A stretch of 45,183 bases of DNA from a virus: the IMG/VR virus record IMGVR_UViG_3300049484_000153, positions 1 to 45,183 of that record. One strand, written 5' to 3'. This document shows positions 6,717-14,335 of this stretch, one piece after another (within the stretch, counting starts at the first letter, position 1; the number at the start of each line of letters is the position of its first letter). The translations under genes were made by a program, and so were the position numbers. The notes under the pieces are model-generated. The model had not been told where the DNA came from and did not search any database. It saw nothing but the letters and a program-made list of their open reading frames with translations.

Positions 6717-8245
6717 GAACAGTGATCTTGGTCCCACGCCGCGAAGGTGTCCCGGAGCGTGACTCTGCATGGTTGAAGTGTAAGGAACGGTGGCAAACCA
6801 TCTTCCCTGACATCGAGATCTTCGAAGGTCATCACAATGAAGGCCTATTCAATCGCGCGAAGGCCTTGAACATGGCATCTCAAGCCGCGGGCGACTGGGA
6901 TATGGCGATCATCATTGACTCGGACATCTTTATCGCAGAAGAGCAAGTTCGTGAAGGTCTCCAACGCGCTGCCGAGAGTGGACTTGTGACATGGCCATTC
7001 ACACAATGGAAGGGTCTCACGCAGACCGGCACCGGAGTCATGATGACTCAACTCGTTGGGTGGACTTCCGATCAGGACATCGAGGAACTTGTCGAAAAGA
7101 CTAATCCCGTGTCATGGTCATGCTGCATCATCATGCCTCGGTCAGCCTGGGACACAATTGGTGGCTTCGATGAGAGGTTCGAAGGTTGGGGTTTTGAAGA
7201 CATGGCGTTCCAATCCGCCGCAGTGGGCCTCGTAGGTCACGACAGGATGGCCGGAGCGGTCTATCACCTATGGCATCCGCGATCACCGGGCCTTGGGCAG
7301 GGAGGACTAACGCCCGCTGCGATCTTCAATGCGAGGCTTGGGCGTCGCTATATGGTCGCCGTTCGTCGGGACTACGGAATGACTGATCGTCTCACGTATA
7401 CTGATGCTGCTGAGATGGAGCGAGATATCGCTAATCTCAAACGCGATGATGCCAAGTACTCGATGGCCGCACGACGACTCAAGCTCGGAGACTGGGACAA
7501 CTGGTGGCCTACGCTCGAGGAACTCACAGGTTCTTCTAAGGACTATGCCGTTCAAGAGCGCATCCGGGACACGCAAGTTACGATCATCGTTCACACGGAT
7601 GGGCGTCGCGAGTTCATTGAGAAGAGCATCCCGTCTCTCGAGGCCGCTATCCTCGGGAATGTCGTGAAGCGCGCGATCTATGATGACTCTGGTGATCCGG
7701 CATACAAAGCATGGCTTCGTGAGAAGTTTGAACCGCTCGGGTATTACGTTGTCGGCCCAGACAATCGTGTCGGATACACAAAGTCAATGTCACTTATGTG
7801 GGAGTACCTCACCAACCGGTGTACCTCGCGTTGGGTCTTCCTCGCTGAGGATGACTTCACATATGATGTGCCGGTCGATCTCACTAAGATGTCGAACATT
7901 CTTAGGCGTCATCCGCATCTTCGACAACTCGCACTCCTCCGACATCCGTACTACCCTCGAGAACTCGAGGCTGGTTCGATCATCAAAGAGCATCCCGAAG
8001 ACTATGAGGCTAAGACAGACGGCGAGGACCGTTGGCTTGAGCACCGTCTTTACTTCACGGCGAACCCGTCACTCTTCGAGCGGTCCTTGACATCTCGAGA
8101 ACCGTGGCCTGTCGGTGTTGCTTCGAGTGAGCGAGTCTACACGGATCGTCTCAACAAAGACCCCAACTCAAGAATGGCATATCTCGGTCATGGGGAAGAG
8201 GTGGTGACCCACATCGGATCCTACCGGGCCGGGAAAGACTACTGA
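6713..8245 (+). CDS. Two-domain GT-A glycosyltransferase
   Basis: A 510-residue protein with two apparent GT-A folds. Domain 1 (about 1-225) has the DxD metal motif in IIIDSDIF (D69-D71) and the galactosyltransferase-type segment GGFDERFEGWGFED (150-163), followed by YHLWHPR. Domain 2 (about 285-510) starts a new Rossmann-like strand VTIIVHTDG and contains IYDDSGDP (322-329) and LAEDDFTY (377-384), a GT2-like acidic pair. The two domains could add successive sugars. It is the last gene of the carbohydrate operon; its TGA lies inside the 8243 promoter. The substrate may be a virion protein, host glycan or hydroxymethylated DNA. Confidence 0.78.
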   Translation: MRTVILVPRREGVPERDSAWLKCKERWQTIFPDIEIFEGHHNEGLFNRAKALNMASQAAGDWDMAIIIDSDIFIAEEQVREGLQRAAESGLVTWPFTQWKGLTQTGTGVMMTQLVGWTSDQDIEELVEKTNPVSWSCCIIMPRSAWDTIGGFDERFEGWGFEDMAFQSAAVGLVGHDRMAGAVYHLWHPRSPGLGQGGLTPAAIFNARLGRRYMVAVRRDYGMTDRLTYTDAAEMERDIANLKRDDAKYSMAARRLKLGDWDNWWPTLEELTGSSKDYAVQERIRDTQVTIIVHTDGRREFIEKSIPSLEAAILGNVVKRAIYDDSGDPAYKAWLREKFEPLGYYVVGPDNRVGYTKSMSLMWEYLTNRCTSRWVFLAEDDFTYDVPVDLTKMSNILRRHPHLRQLALLRHPYYPRELEAGSIIKEHPEDYEAKTDGEDRWLEHRLYFTANPSLFERSLTSREPWPVGVASSERVYTDRLNKDPNSRMAYLGHGEEVVTHIGSYRAGKDY

Positions 8246-8289
8246 AACATCTCGTGGACAATCGCTGCGTCGCTGGCTAGAATAGACCT
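8243..8289 (+). promoter_or_regulatory. Sigma70-like phage promoter, copy 2
   Basis: TGAAACATCTCG, then TGGACA at 8255-8260, a 17-base spacer and TAGAAT at 8278-8283, followed by AGACCTA. It is nearly identical to the copy at 2891, including the upstream element. It begins within the stop codon of the glycosyltransferase gene and reads into the gene at 8328. Confidence 0.88.
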
Positions 8290-8327
8290 AAGGCGATCTG
8301 CCTGGATCACATGAAAGGGAAACTTCG

Positions 8328-8648
8328 GTGGCATATCACGGTTCGGCGGTCCTCCCGGTAGGATCATCTCTGAACCCCGCGTACCCGCAGACCGCGGAGT
8401 ACTACGCCGATGATCTCGTAGTCTACGTGATGTGGAAGACGAGCGATCAACGTACCCGCCCCACCCGCGTCCTCACGTCATACGGCGCACTCTCTGGGTG
8501 GACGATCAACTCGGTCCATGAGCTCTACCACGATCAGACAGGCGCCCAGATGGGCTCCTACAAAGTGGTTGGCGTCAAGGACTTCAAGTCGGGTGAGTCC
8601 ACGGGAATGATCCCGAACATCGCCATCAAGCACGCAGTCTTCAAGTAG
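8328..8648 (+). CDS. Hypothetical protein behind promoter 2
   Basis: A 106-residue protein starting at a GTG about 9 bases after GAAAGGGAAA. It is rich in Tyr, Thr and Val with alternating strands, consistent with a small beta fold. As the first gene after the 8243 promoter it is probably well expressed. I recognise no family; a host-takeover or virion role is open. Confidence 0.65.
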   Translation: MAYHGSAVLPVGSSLNPAYPQTAEYYADDLVVYVMWKTSDQRTRPTRVLTSYGALSGWTINSVHELYHDQTGAQMGSYKVVGVKDFKSGESTGMIPNIAIKHAVFK

Positions 8649-8657
8649 GAGGTCTCG

Positions 8658-8918
8658 ATGGTCGCAAAGCAAAACCGCCACGTGTCAACCGAGTCCGCTG
8701 CGGCCTCGCCGCTTGCGTGCCATCTCCGGCGCCAGGCACCTGTTGGTTCGCTCTTCACCACCGATGTTGATCGCATCGCAACTGCGATGAGTTACAACAC
8801 AGCCAACCGCAATCAAGTCGTGATCGCAATGCTCAAAGAACTCAAGGACATGAGCGTGATAGAGTACATCGCAGAGAAGGGGCGCGGCGCCACCATCCTT
8901 GTGAGGGTACTGGTTTAG
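8658..8918 (+). CDS. Small winged-helix-like DNA-binding candidate
   Basis: An 86-residue protein with a strong ribosome-binding site, TAGGAGG, 5 bases before the ATG. Residues about 30-86 read as a winged helix: helix TTDVDRIATAMS, a recognition-like helix NRNQVVIAMLKELKDMSVI, then a two-strand wing ending in TILVRVLV. It may regulate transcription of the phage modules; no repressor family can be named. Confidence 0.6.
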   Translation: MVAKQNRHVSTESAAASPLACHLRRQAPVGSLFTTDVDRIATAMSYNTANRNQVVIAMLKELKDMSVIEYIAEKGRGATILVRVLV

Positions 8919-8920
8919 AG

Positions 8921-9178
8921 ATGGCCTCCATCAAAAAGCGGGTCTGGCTCAAGGATCAGAAGCGGGGGTACTCCGGTTCTGATCTTCATATGACAACGGG
9001 CGCCGTTGACTATGAACAGGCCGACCCTGCGTGGTCGTGCAACCGCAAGAAGGCGTACTCGGATGAGAAGTTCGCCTCGCGGGTAGCTCGCCAGATGTAT
9101 GCCGAACGAGGCGCGCTCGTTGTAGCATATGCATGCCGTCACTGTGGTCACTACCACATTGGTCGAGCGCCGAGCTGA
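8921..9178 (+). CDS. Zinc-binding hypothetical protein (CxxCGxYHIGR)
   Basis: An 85-residue protein ending in ACRHCGHYHIGRAPS: C72-x2-C75 with H77 and H79, plus C40 further upstream. Short phage proteins with a YxCxxCGxWH-type tail are common and poorly understood; they probably bind zinc and nucleic acid. The stop overlaps the next start (TGATG). Confidence 0.65.
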   Translation: MASIKKRVWLKDQKRGYSGSDLHMTTGAVDYEQADPAWSCNRKKAYSDEKFASRVARQMYAERGALVVAYACRHCGHYHIGRAPS

Positions 9179-9807
9179 TGGACATTTGCCCCATCTGCGG
9201 ACGTGAGTTCCGCACTCGGGGCTTAGGTCGACATCGTGGGGCGAAGACATCAAAGTGCCCTTACACCGAGGCCGAACGCGCCATGATGGACGAACATTGG
9301 GCCGAAGTCAGAAGAGCTTCAGCAATCCAATGGAGGCGCGATAACCCTGAACGGGCTACGGCGAATGATAAGCTTCACACCGCTGTCCGCAAGAAGCGAC
9401 GGCAACGGCGACGGAAGAACCGGGTCTGGCGGAGAGCGAACCCTGGTTACTACACCGCTTACCGTCAAGCTAATCTCGAAGCACGTCGCGCATCTGAACG
9501 CGCATGGAAAGCTGCGAACCCTGATCGTGTCCGTGAGCAGAAGCGACGGTGGACTAAGTCTCGTGTTCGTTCATCAACAGCATCCGAACCACTACTTCCG
9601 CTCTTCCCAGACCTCGTGAGCGGTACTGTCTATTCATTCTGGGATGAGGAGTTGAGTATGGATCTCAGACAAGAGGCATTCCTCGCTGAGCTCGAGGGAA
9701 AGGATGCCAAAGCCCAGTGTCGGAAGTACCGATACCGTGAACGGGAGTGGTTCCGTAACACCACCGCACTATTCGAGGAGACCAATGACGCTTACGAAGT
9801 CGAGTGA
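9178..9807 (+). CDS. Zinc-finger protein with basic NP-repeat region
   Basis: A 209-residue protein starting at TGATG. The N-terminus is a finger, C4-x2-C7 with H19 and C27. Residues about 55-125 hold basic helical repeats carrying an NP-x-x signature (RRDNPERA, RRANPGYY, WKAANPDRV), like DNA-binding repeats in some homing endonuclease-associated proteins. The C-terminal third is acidic-mixed with no nuclease motif seen. It probably binds DNA or RNA; an HNH catalytic core is absent, so it may be a degenerate endonuclease accessory or a regulator. It overlaps the next gene by 23 bases. Confidence 0.6.
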   Translation: MDICPICGREFRTRGLGRHRGAKTSKCPYTEAERAMMDEHWAEVRRASAIQWRRDNPERATANDKLHTAVRKKRRQRRRKNRVWRRANPGYYTAYRQANLEARRASERAWKAANPDRVREQKRRWTKSRVRSSTASEPLLPLFPDLVSGTVYSFWDEELSMDLRQEAFLAELEGKDAKAQCRKYRYREREWFRNTTALFEETNDAYEVE

Positions 9808-10618
9808 CCTAACACTCCGCCCACCACGGATAACCTTCGAACGGTTCCATGAGATCCTCACGGATCGCAAGTCGCCTGCTGTGACGGAGGCTGAAGACAT
9901 CTGGGGTCTTCTTGTCGATGGTGGTGTGGATCCGAGCTTCGCTCTCGGCCAGTACCATGTCGAGTCTCTAATGGGAAAGTCCGGTCACGCGACCGTTACC
10001 CATTCATGGGGCAACATGCTCTGGGACGCGAACCTCACACCGACCCGGGCGAAGTACTCTCCCGGCAATGGGTACACTTACGCCTTGTACCCAAACTGGA
10101 CCGAAGGTGTGCGTGACTACGTCAAGTACACCAAGCACTACTCAACGACCGTTGTCCGCAAGTACAGCGACACGTTCTGCGACACCATCGCTGAACATTG
10201 CGAGCGCTGGCAGGGCGACGCCCAACCAGCGGATCACAAGAGTTCCTATGTCCAGATCATCCTCCACGAGATGAATGACATCTACGAGTATGTCCCTGGT
10301 GTCTACGTTCCTGCAGGAGACCTCATGATCGCAATCGACGCAAGCAAAGTCACGACCAACAAGCGCTACCCCGTCAAGAACGGGACGCCTCTCTATCGAG
10401 GCACGGACGGCGATGTCCTCAAGCTCGCATCCTTCGCGAGTCGACTTCCTGACGGATCACTCGGTGGCGTGTGTCGCTTCCTCGGGCCTGTCGGGGCGAC
10501 TGCCTCATGGACCGATCCGCTCTGGGCCTGGGGCGCAGTGATCGTCAATGTCTCCGGCATGGGAGAGCGCGTGGTCTACATCAAGACCCCGATCAAGACC
10601 CGCGTCACGACGGTCTAA
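9785..10618 (+). CDS. Glucosaminidase-like cell-wall hydrolase
   Basis: A 277-residue protein. The core (about 30-145) resembles the mannosyl-glycoprotein endo-beta-N-acetylglucosaminidase family: GGVDPSFALGQYHVESLMGKSG with E60 as likely general acid, then WGNMLW, and an aromatic YALYPNWTEGVRDYVKY segment equivalent to the substrate groove. The C-terminal 80 residues form a separate beta-rich region, perhaps cell-wall binding. It would cut glycan strands of peptidoglycan. Its place far from the lysis cassette at 30.5-32 kb suggests a virion-associated entry enzyme or a second lysin. I chose the ATG at 9785, overlapping the previous gene by 23 bases. Confidence 0.68.
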   Translation: MTLTKSSDLTLRPPRITFERFHEILTDRKSPAVTEAEDIWGLLVDGGVDPSFALGQYHVESLMGKSGHATVTHSWGNMLWDANLTPTRAKYSPGNGYTYALYPNWTEGVRDYVKYTKHYSTTVVRKYSDTFCDTIAEHCERWQGDAQPADHKSSYVQIILHEMNDIYEYVPGVYVPAGDLMIAIDASKVTTNKRYPVKNGTPLYRGTDGDVLKLASFASRLPDGSLGGVCRFLGPVGATASWTDPLWAWGAVIVNVSGMGERVVYIKTPIKTRVTTV

Positions 10619-10624
10619 CTTCGC

Positions 10625-10655
10625 TTGGCTCAAGACGCCCAAAGCGCGATATGAT
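10625..10655 (+). promoter_or_regulatory. Possible promoter for the methyltransferase gene
   Basis: TATGAT at 10650-10655 is a good -10 box; TTGGCT at 10625-10630 is a partial -35 with a long 19-base spacer. A start about 7 bases downstream would place the following inverted repeat at the very 5' end of the mRNA. It lacks the TGAAACAT element of the three repeated promoters. Confidence 0.4.
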
Positions 10656-10661
10656 CTTCAA

Positions 10662-10705
10662 GTAGTGAAAGCGACCCTAGTGGCAACCCGGCTAGCTTTC
10701 ACTAC
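10662..10705 (+). promoter_or_regulatory. Inverted-repeat leader that can also pair with the methyltransferase start
   Basis: GTAGTGAAAGC (10662-10672) and GCTTTCACTAC (10695-10705) are perfect complements, an 11-bp stem with a 22-base loop. The left-arm core AGTGAAAGC is repeated exactly over the methyltransferase start codon (10771-10779), so the right arm could pair with either. This is the layout of a translation switch or of a repeated operator. Two smaller pairings, ACGGGT with ACCCGT and AGTCGT with ACGACT, lie between it and the gene. Confidence 0.6.
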
Positions 10706-10771
10706 ACTTTAGAAGAAACGGGTCGGGAGTCGTACCCGTACAACCCACGACTACAACACGTAGGAGGATCA

Positions 10772-12370
10772 GTGAAAGCAGTCGATGTGATGGGGTTCGC
10801 CGGCTCGATGGCCGCTGGAGTCGACCAGGCCGGGTTCGATGTCGTCGCGAAGCGTGAACCATCGGCGTTCAAGGGCTTCGGCGTCGAGTCGATGACCTAT
10901 AACATGCCGTGGGTCGAGGCGCAGGTCGCGCCATGGGGTCAGTGGGATCTTCCCGTCGAGAAGGACATTGAACTCGTCTATGGGTGTCCTCCCTGCTCGG
11001 GTTTCTCGCAACTCTCCTCGGTCAACACAAAGGTCTACGAGCACACGGGAACGACATACCGCGGTGCGGACGCCGAGATCAACGAATGCATGGAGCATCT
11101 GATCGACTACGCCGCCCGGATCGCGCCTCGCATCGTCATCATGGAGAGCGTTGGCGCGGCGTTCAAACTCGGTCGTGAGTGGTTCGAGCAGTTGTGGCAG
11201 AAGCTTCGCGACGAGACGGGCCTGGACTACAAGCTCGCTCACGTCAACATGAATGCAGCCTGGGTTGGCGGCGATGTGATCCGTCCTCGCTACTTCATGG
11301 TAGCGCATCTCGATCCGTTCGGTGTCGGCCTTGACTTTGTCAAGCCCCGACCGTTCCTTGAGGTCGTCAGTGATCTCGGCCCCGAAGATCTGGATGACAC
11401 AGACTGGGGTCACATGACCCGGGGTACTCGCTCAACTGAGCGGATCACCCAGACCATCGAGTGGCTGCGCAAGCAAGATCGCGACTGGGAGCCCGGGACT
11501 CGCCTCCCGCAGAACGCCGCGGATATCGGCCTCGAGCCGCCCGACTTCTGGCTCAAGGAGAAGCCGTCGAAGAACAAGCGCGGCTATCGTGAAGATGTCT
11601 ACTCACACTGGTACTCCTCGGACCCGTTCAGTCCCGTTCGTTGGCGTGGTGACAAGCCCTTCGGTGTCATCGTCGCGGCCTCACTCGACCGGGCTATCCA
11701 CCCAACGGAACCTCGGCCACTGACCTTCCGGGAAGCCGCCCGGTTCATGTCACTTCCCGACACGTGGTCGATGCGGGTGCTCGTCGAGAAGAACCGACCA
11801 GACGAACTCGGCAAAGCGGTCCCAACGGCCTCAGCCAAGTGGATTGCTCACTGGGCCAAGATGAGCATCGAAGGTACGCCGGGCGAGTACGCCGGCGAAG
11901 ACACCGACAACCCCGACATCCGGGTCTTCAATGTCCAGAAGGCTCCGCAGATCGAAGCGCTTTGGGACAACAAGGTCCCGGGCGCGGCGTACCATCCCGA
12001 GAGCATCACGTCCGATCCGAACCCAGACATCTGGATGGTCGACCGCAAGCAACGTCCTCCAGACTGGTGGCAGCGCGAAGACGAGCTTGGGATCTTCAAC
12101 GCACCTATCAAGCAGCCTCGGACTGTTGTCCAGAGGAGCGCCAGAGCCTCTCAGACGGCCACAAAGCCAAAAGTTGCGGGAACTATCGCCCGTATCCCTC
12201 CCACTGAGGTGGCAGCCCTTCTAGAGACACTGGGTCTGACAAAGCAGGAGGCCGCATCGAAGCTTGGCGTATCAATCGCCCGTGTCAACGAACTAACAAC
12301 CAACACCCGTCCAGGATCATGGCTCAACGCTGAGCGATGGGATCAAGTCCAGGTGGCGCTTCGTGCCTGA
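10772..12370 (+). CDS. C5-cytosine DNA methyltransferase
   Basis: A 532-residue protein with the C5-MTase motif order: motif I FAGSMAAG (9-16) binding S-adenosylmethionine, motif IV GCPPCSGFSQL (71-81) with catalytic C75, motif VI-like MES (124-126), motif VIII-like RPRYFMVA (171-178), and a C-terminal motif IX/X region (FREAARFMSLPDTW, then GKAVPTASAKW). Residues about 480-530 add a helix-turn-helix (LTKQEAASKLGVSIARVNEL). It would methylate cytosine at C5 in a specific sequence, protecting phage DNA from restriction or marking sites for further modification. GTG start with TAGGAGG 4 bases upstream. The terminal HTH could autoregulate through the AGTGAAAGC repeats. Confidence 0.88.
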   Translation: MKAVDVMGFAGSMAAGVDQAGFDVVAKREPSAFKGFGVESMTYNMPWVEAQVAPWGQWDLPVEKDIELVYGCPPCSGFSQLSSVNTKVYEHTGTTYRGADAEINECMEHLIDYAARIAPRIVIMESVGAAFKLGREWFEQLWQKLRDETGLDYKLAHVNMNAAWVGGDVIRPRYFMVAHLDPFGVGLDFVKPRPFLEVVSDLGPEDLDDTDWGHMTRGTRSTERITQTIEWLRKQDRDWEPGTRLPQNAADIGLEPPDFWLKEKPSKNKRGYREDVYSHWYSSDPFSPVRWRGDKPFGVIVAASLDRAIHPTEPRPLTFREAARFMSLPDTWSMRVLVEKNRPDELGKAVPTASAKWIAHWAKMSIEGTPGEYAGEDTDNPDIRVFNVQKAPQIEALWDNKVPGAAYHPESITSDPNPDIWMVDRKQRPPDWWQREDELGIFNAPIKQPRTVVQRSARASQTATKPKVAGTIARIPPTEVAALLETLGLTKQEAASKLGVSIARVNELTTNTRPGSWLNAERWDQVQVALRA

Positions 12371-12599
12371 GGAAGCGCTTCCTGACTGGATCATCACACC
12401 ACGGAAACAAGACTTCTGGGTCCAAGAGAAGTCAAAGCAACCCTGGCACTGTGAGTCTGAGGATGACTGCGAGCGAATGCTCTGTGGTTACATCATTAGC
12501 GTTGATGTAAGCGCGTTGGTGTCTTCCAACGGCGGGCCTATCAAGTGCCCCGATTGCTGGATGATCCTCGAACGCACTCGGCGTACAGTCTTCCAGTGA
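12363..12599 (+). CDS. Small Cys-containing hypothetical protein
   Basis: A 78-residue protein with a GTG start 8 bases inside the methyltransferase gene. Contains H29-C30, C36 and C41 and a terminal C62-x2-C65 (KCPDCW), a likely zinc site. The overlap suggests co-expression with the methyltransferase. Function unknown. Confidence 0.6.
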   Translation: MPEEALPDWIITPRKQDFWVQEKSKQPWHCESEDDCERMLCGYIISVDVSALVSSNGGPIKCPDCWMILERTRRTVFQ

Positions 12600-12802
12600 A
12601 TGGTCTTTTCCGGATGACGGAGGTAATCGTCGCTGTCACCGGAGATACAAGCGACTTCGAGGCAGCACTCGAAGACTCGAGGTCGCGTCTTGATGATGCG
12701 TTCTGGGCTCGTTACGTGCGGGGCCCATACACACCTCATAGATACCTCACCTGGTGGATTGCCCGCCGGTGGATCATTCCTCGTGATATCCGAAGGAGCT
12801 AA
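12596..12802 (+). CDS. Hypothetical small protein
   Basis: A 68-residue product from a GTG overlapping the upstream stop (GTGA), or 62 residues from the ATG at 12614. The central part is acidic and helical; the C-terminus is aromatic and basic (RYLTWWIARRWIIPRDIRRS) and may associate with membranes or nucleic acid. No family recognised. Confidence 0.5.
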   Translation: MNGLFRMTEVIVAVTGDTSDFEAALEDSRSRLDDAFWARYVRGPYTPHRYLTWWIARRWIIPRDIRRS

Positions 12803-12803
12803 C

Positions 12804-13031
12804 ATGCCATTTGAGGACCTCTTGAAGCCTCCCGTGCCGAAGTGCAAAACCTGTTCATTCATCGCCAATCTCGACAAGGATCTCCGTGAAGAGGTTCGCG
12901 CCGCCGTTGCCAAACCTCTCTTCTCGGACAATGTCCTTGCGGTCGGGATGAAGAAGATCGAGACCGAGTACAACTTGGCGCCGAGCGATAGCTCGATCCG
13001 AACGCACCGTCAGCGTGGTCACGCAGAATGA
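12804..13031 (+). CDS. Small Cys/His DNA-binding-like protein
   Basis: A 75-residue protein with a GAAGGAGC ribosome-binding site before its ATG. It has C14-x2-C17 and ends in SIRTHRQRGH (H68, H73). This C-x2-C ... R-x-H-x4-H layout, with a helical middle, resembles the N-terminal part of the TerS-like protein at 32. It may be a paralogous zinc-stabilised HTH domain. It is coupled by ATGA to the metallophosphoesterase. Confidence 0.62.
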   Translation: MPFEDLLKPPVPKCKTCSFIANLDKDLREEVRAAVAKPLFSDNVLAVGMKKIETEYNLAPSDSSIRTHRQRGHAE

Positions 13032-14068
13032 CGTTCGAGGACGCACTCGCGCCCGACTGGAATGCGCGAGTCGAGCGAGAACTTCGCGCCGAGATCGAGT
13101 CGCAAAGTCACGAGATGCAAGAACTCAAGCGGATCATCGGGTTCTATGACTCGGCTCGCAACGAGAAGATCAAGATCCCTGAGTGGCGACTCAACAAGCG
13201 GAAGTCCGGCGGGCGTATCGCTACCGTCATGGCGCAGATGACCGATTGGCATCTCGGCGAAGTAGTCAAGCCAGATGAGGTGCTTTTCCTCAACGCCTTC
13301 AATGAGGCCATCGCCTACCAACGAGTCAAGAAGTGGTTCGAGAAGGTGGTCACGCTTCCTCGAACCTATGTCAACGGTGTCAATGTCGAGGGAGTTGTCA
13401 TCCCGGCGACGGGCGACCTCTTCACCGGCGAGATCCACGCTGAACTCACTGAGTCGAACTACGAGCGGGTCCTTCAGACAGTTCTCAACGCCCAGGAGCC
13501 CATCCTCGCCGGGTTCGAACTCCTTGACCGGGAGTATGATGGTCACGTCGAGGTCAACGCCGTTGTGGGCAACCATGGGCGTATGGCGAAGAAGAGCGTC
13601 TTCAAGGGTCGGGTCTACGACAACTTTGAATGGCTCTTCTGGTGCACCATTCGAGATCGTCTCGCAGATCGCAAGTCGGGAGTCACGGTCAACGTGTCGA
13701 CTTCGATGGACATGAACATCAATGTCTACGGACGTAACCACCTCCTCACTCACGGCGATCAGTTCCAAGGTGGGACCGGGATCAGTGGTGCATTCGCTCC
13801 GCTTTCCCTCGGATCACACCGAAAGGGGAAGCGCCAAGCCGCTGCAGGCATGGTGATGGAGACCATGGTGATCGGTCATCTTCACCAATTGATCAACATT
13901 CCCGGCGTCATCATGGGTGGAACACTCAAGGGCATGGATGAGTTCGCCTTCGGGATCAACGTGCCTCCGGCCGATGCCGCCCAGGCGATGTGGCTCACCA
14001 CGCCCGAACGCGCGCAAACCATGTGGATGCCGATCTATCTTCAGGACCGAGAGGCCGAAGGCTGGTGA
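13028..14068 (+). CDS. Calcineurin-like metallophosphoesterase
   Basis: A 346-residue phosphoesterase with the canonical metal ligands in order: TDWHLGE (D73, H75), GDLFTGEIH (129-137), VVGNHGR, LLTHGDQF and VIGHLHQ. The first 60 residues are a charged helical extension. Such phage enzymes can be phosphodiesterases, nucleotidases or nucleases; the Mre11-like motif order allows a DNA-end role, but no capping domain identifies the substrate. It sits directly before the portal operon. Confidence 0.82.
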   Translation: MTFEDALAPDWNARVERELRAEIESQSHEMQELKRIIGFYDSARNEKIKIPEWRLNKRKSGGRIATVMAQMTDWHLGEVVKPDEVLFLNAFNEAIAYQRVKKWFEKVVTLPRTYVNGVNVEGVVIPATGDLFTGEIHAELTESNYERVLQTVLNAQEPILAGFELLDREYDGHVEVNAVVGNHGRMAKKSVFKGRVYDNFEWLFWCTIRDRLADRKSGVTVNVSTSMDMNINVYGRNHLLTHGDQFQGGTGISGAFAPLSLGSHRKGKRQAAAGMVMETMVIGHLHQLINIPGVIMGGTLKGMDEFAFGINVPPADAAQAMWLTTPERAQTMWMPIYLQDREAEGW

Positions 14069-14325
14069 CCATCTGCGGTCGTTGCGGTATCCCGATCACC
14101 GTCGCGAAGAGTGGTCGACTCGTTCATCTTGATGATCTTCCGAAGGGCATTGACCCTGATCACGAGATCGCGGCAACCACCCAGTCCGACTTCGAAGCCT
14201 ATCAGGATTACCGTTTCACATTGAAAGGGGCTGCCGAAGATATGCTCGCTCACCACGCGACTCTTCATCCATCATCTGAATGCGAGTGGGCCGCCGTGCT
14301 TCGACGTGCTCTTCGCTCGGCGTAG
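14065..14325 (+). CDS. Small zinc-binding hypothetical protein
   Basis: An 86-residue protein with a GTG overlapping the upstream stop. The N-terminus has C4-x2-C7 (CGRCG) and the sequence has several His residues (LVHLDD, MLAHHATLH) that could complete metal sites. Located immediately before the portal. Function unknown. Confidence 0.58.
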   Translation: MTICGRCGIPITVAKSGRLVHLDDLPKGIDPDHEIAATTQSDFEAYQDYRFTLKGAAEDMLAHHATLHPSSECEWAAVLRRALRSA

Positions 14326-14335
14326 GATCTGAGGT

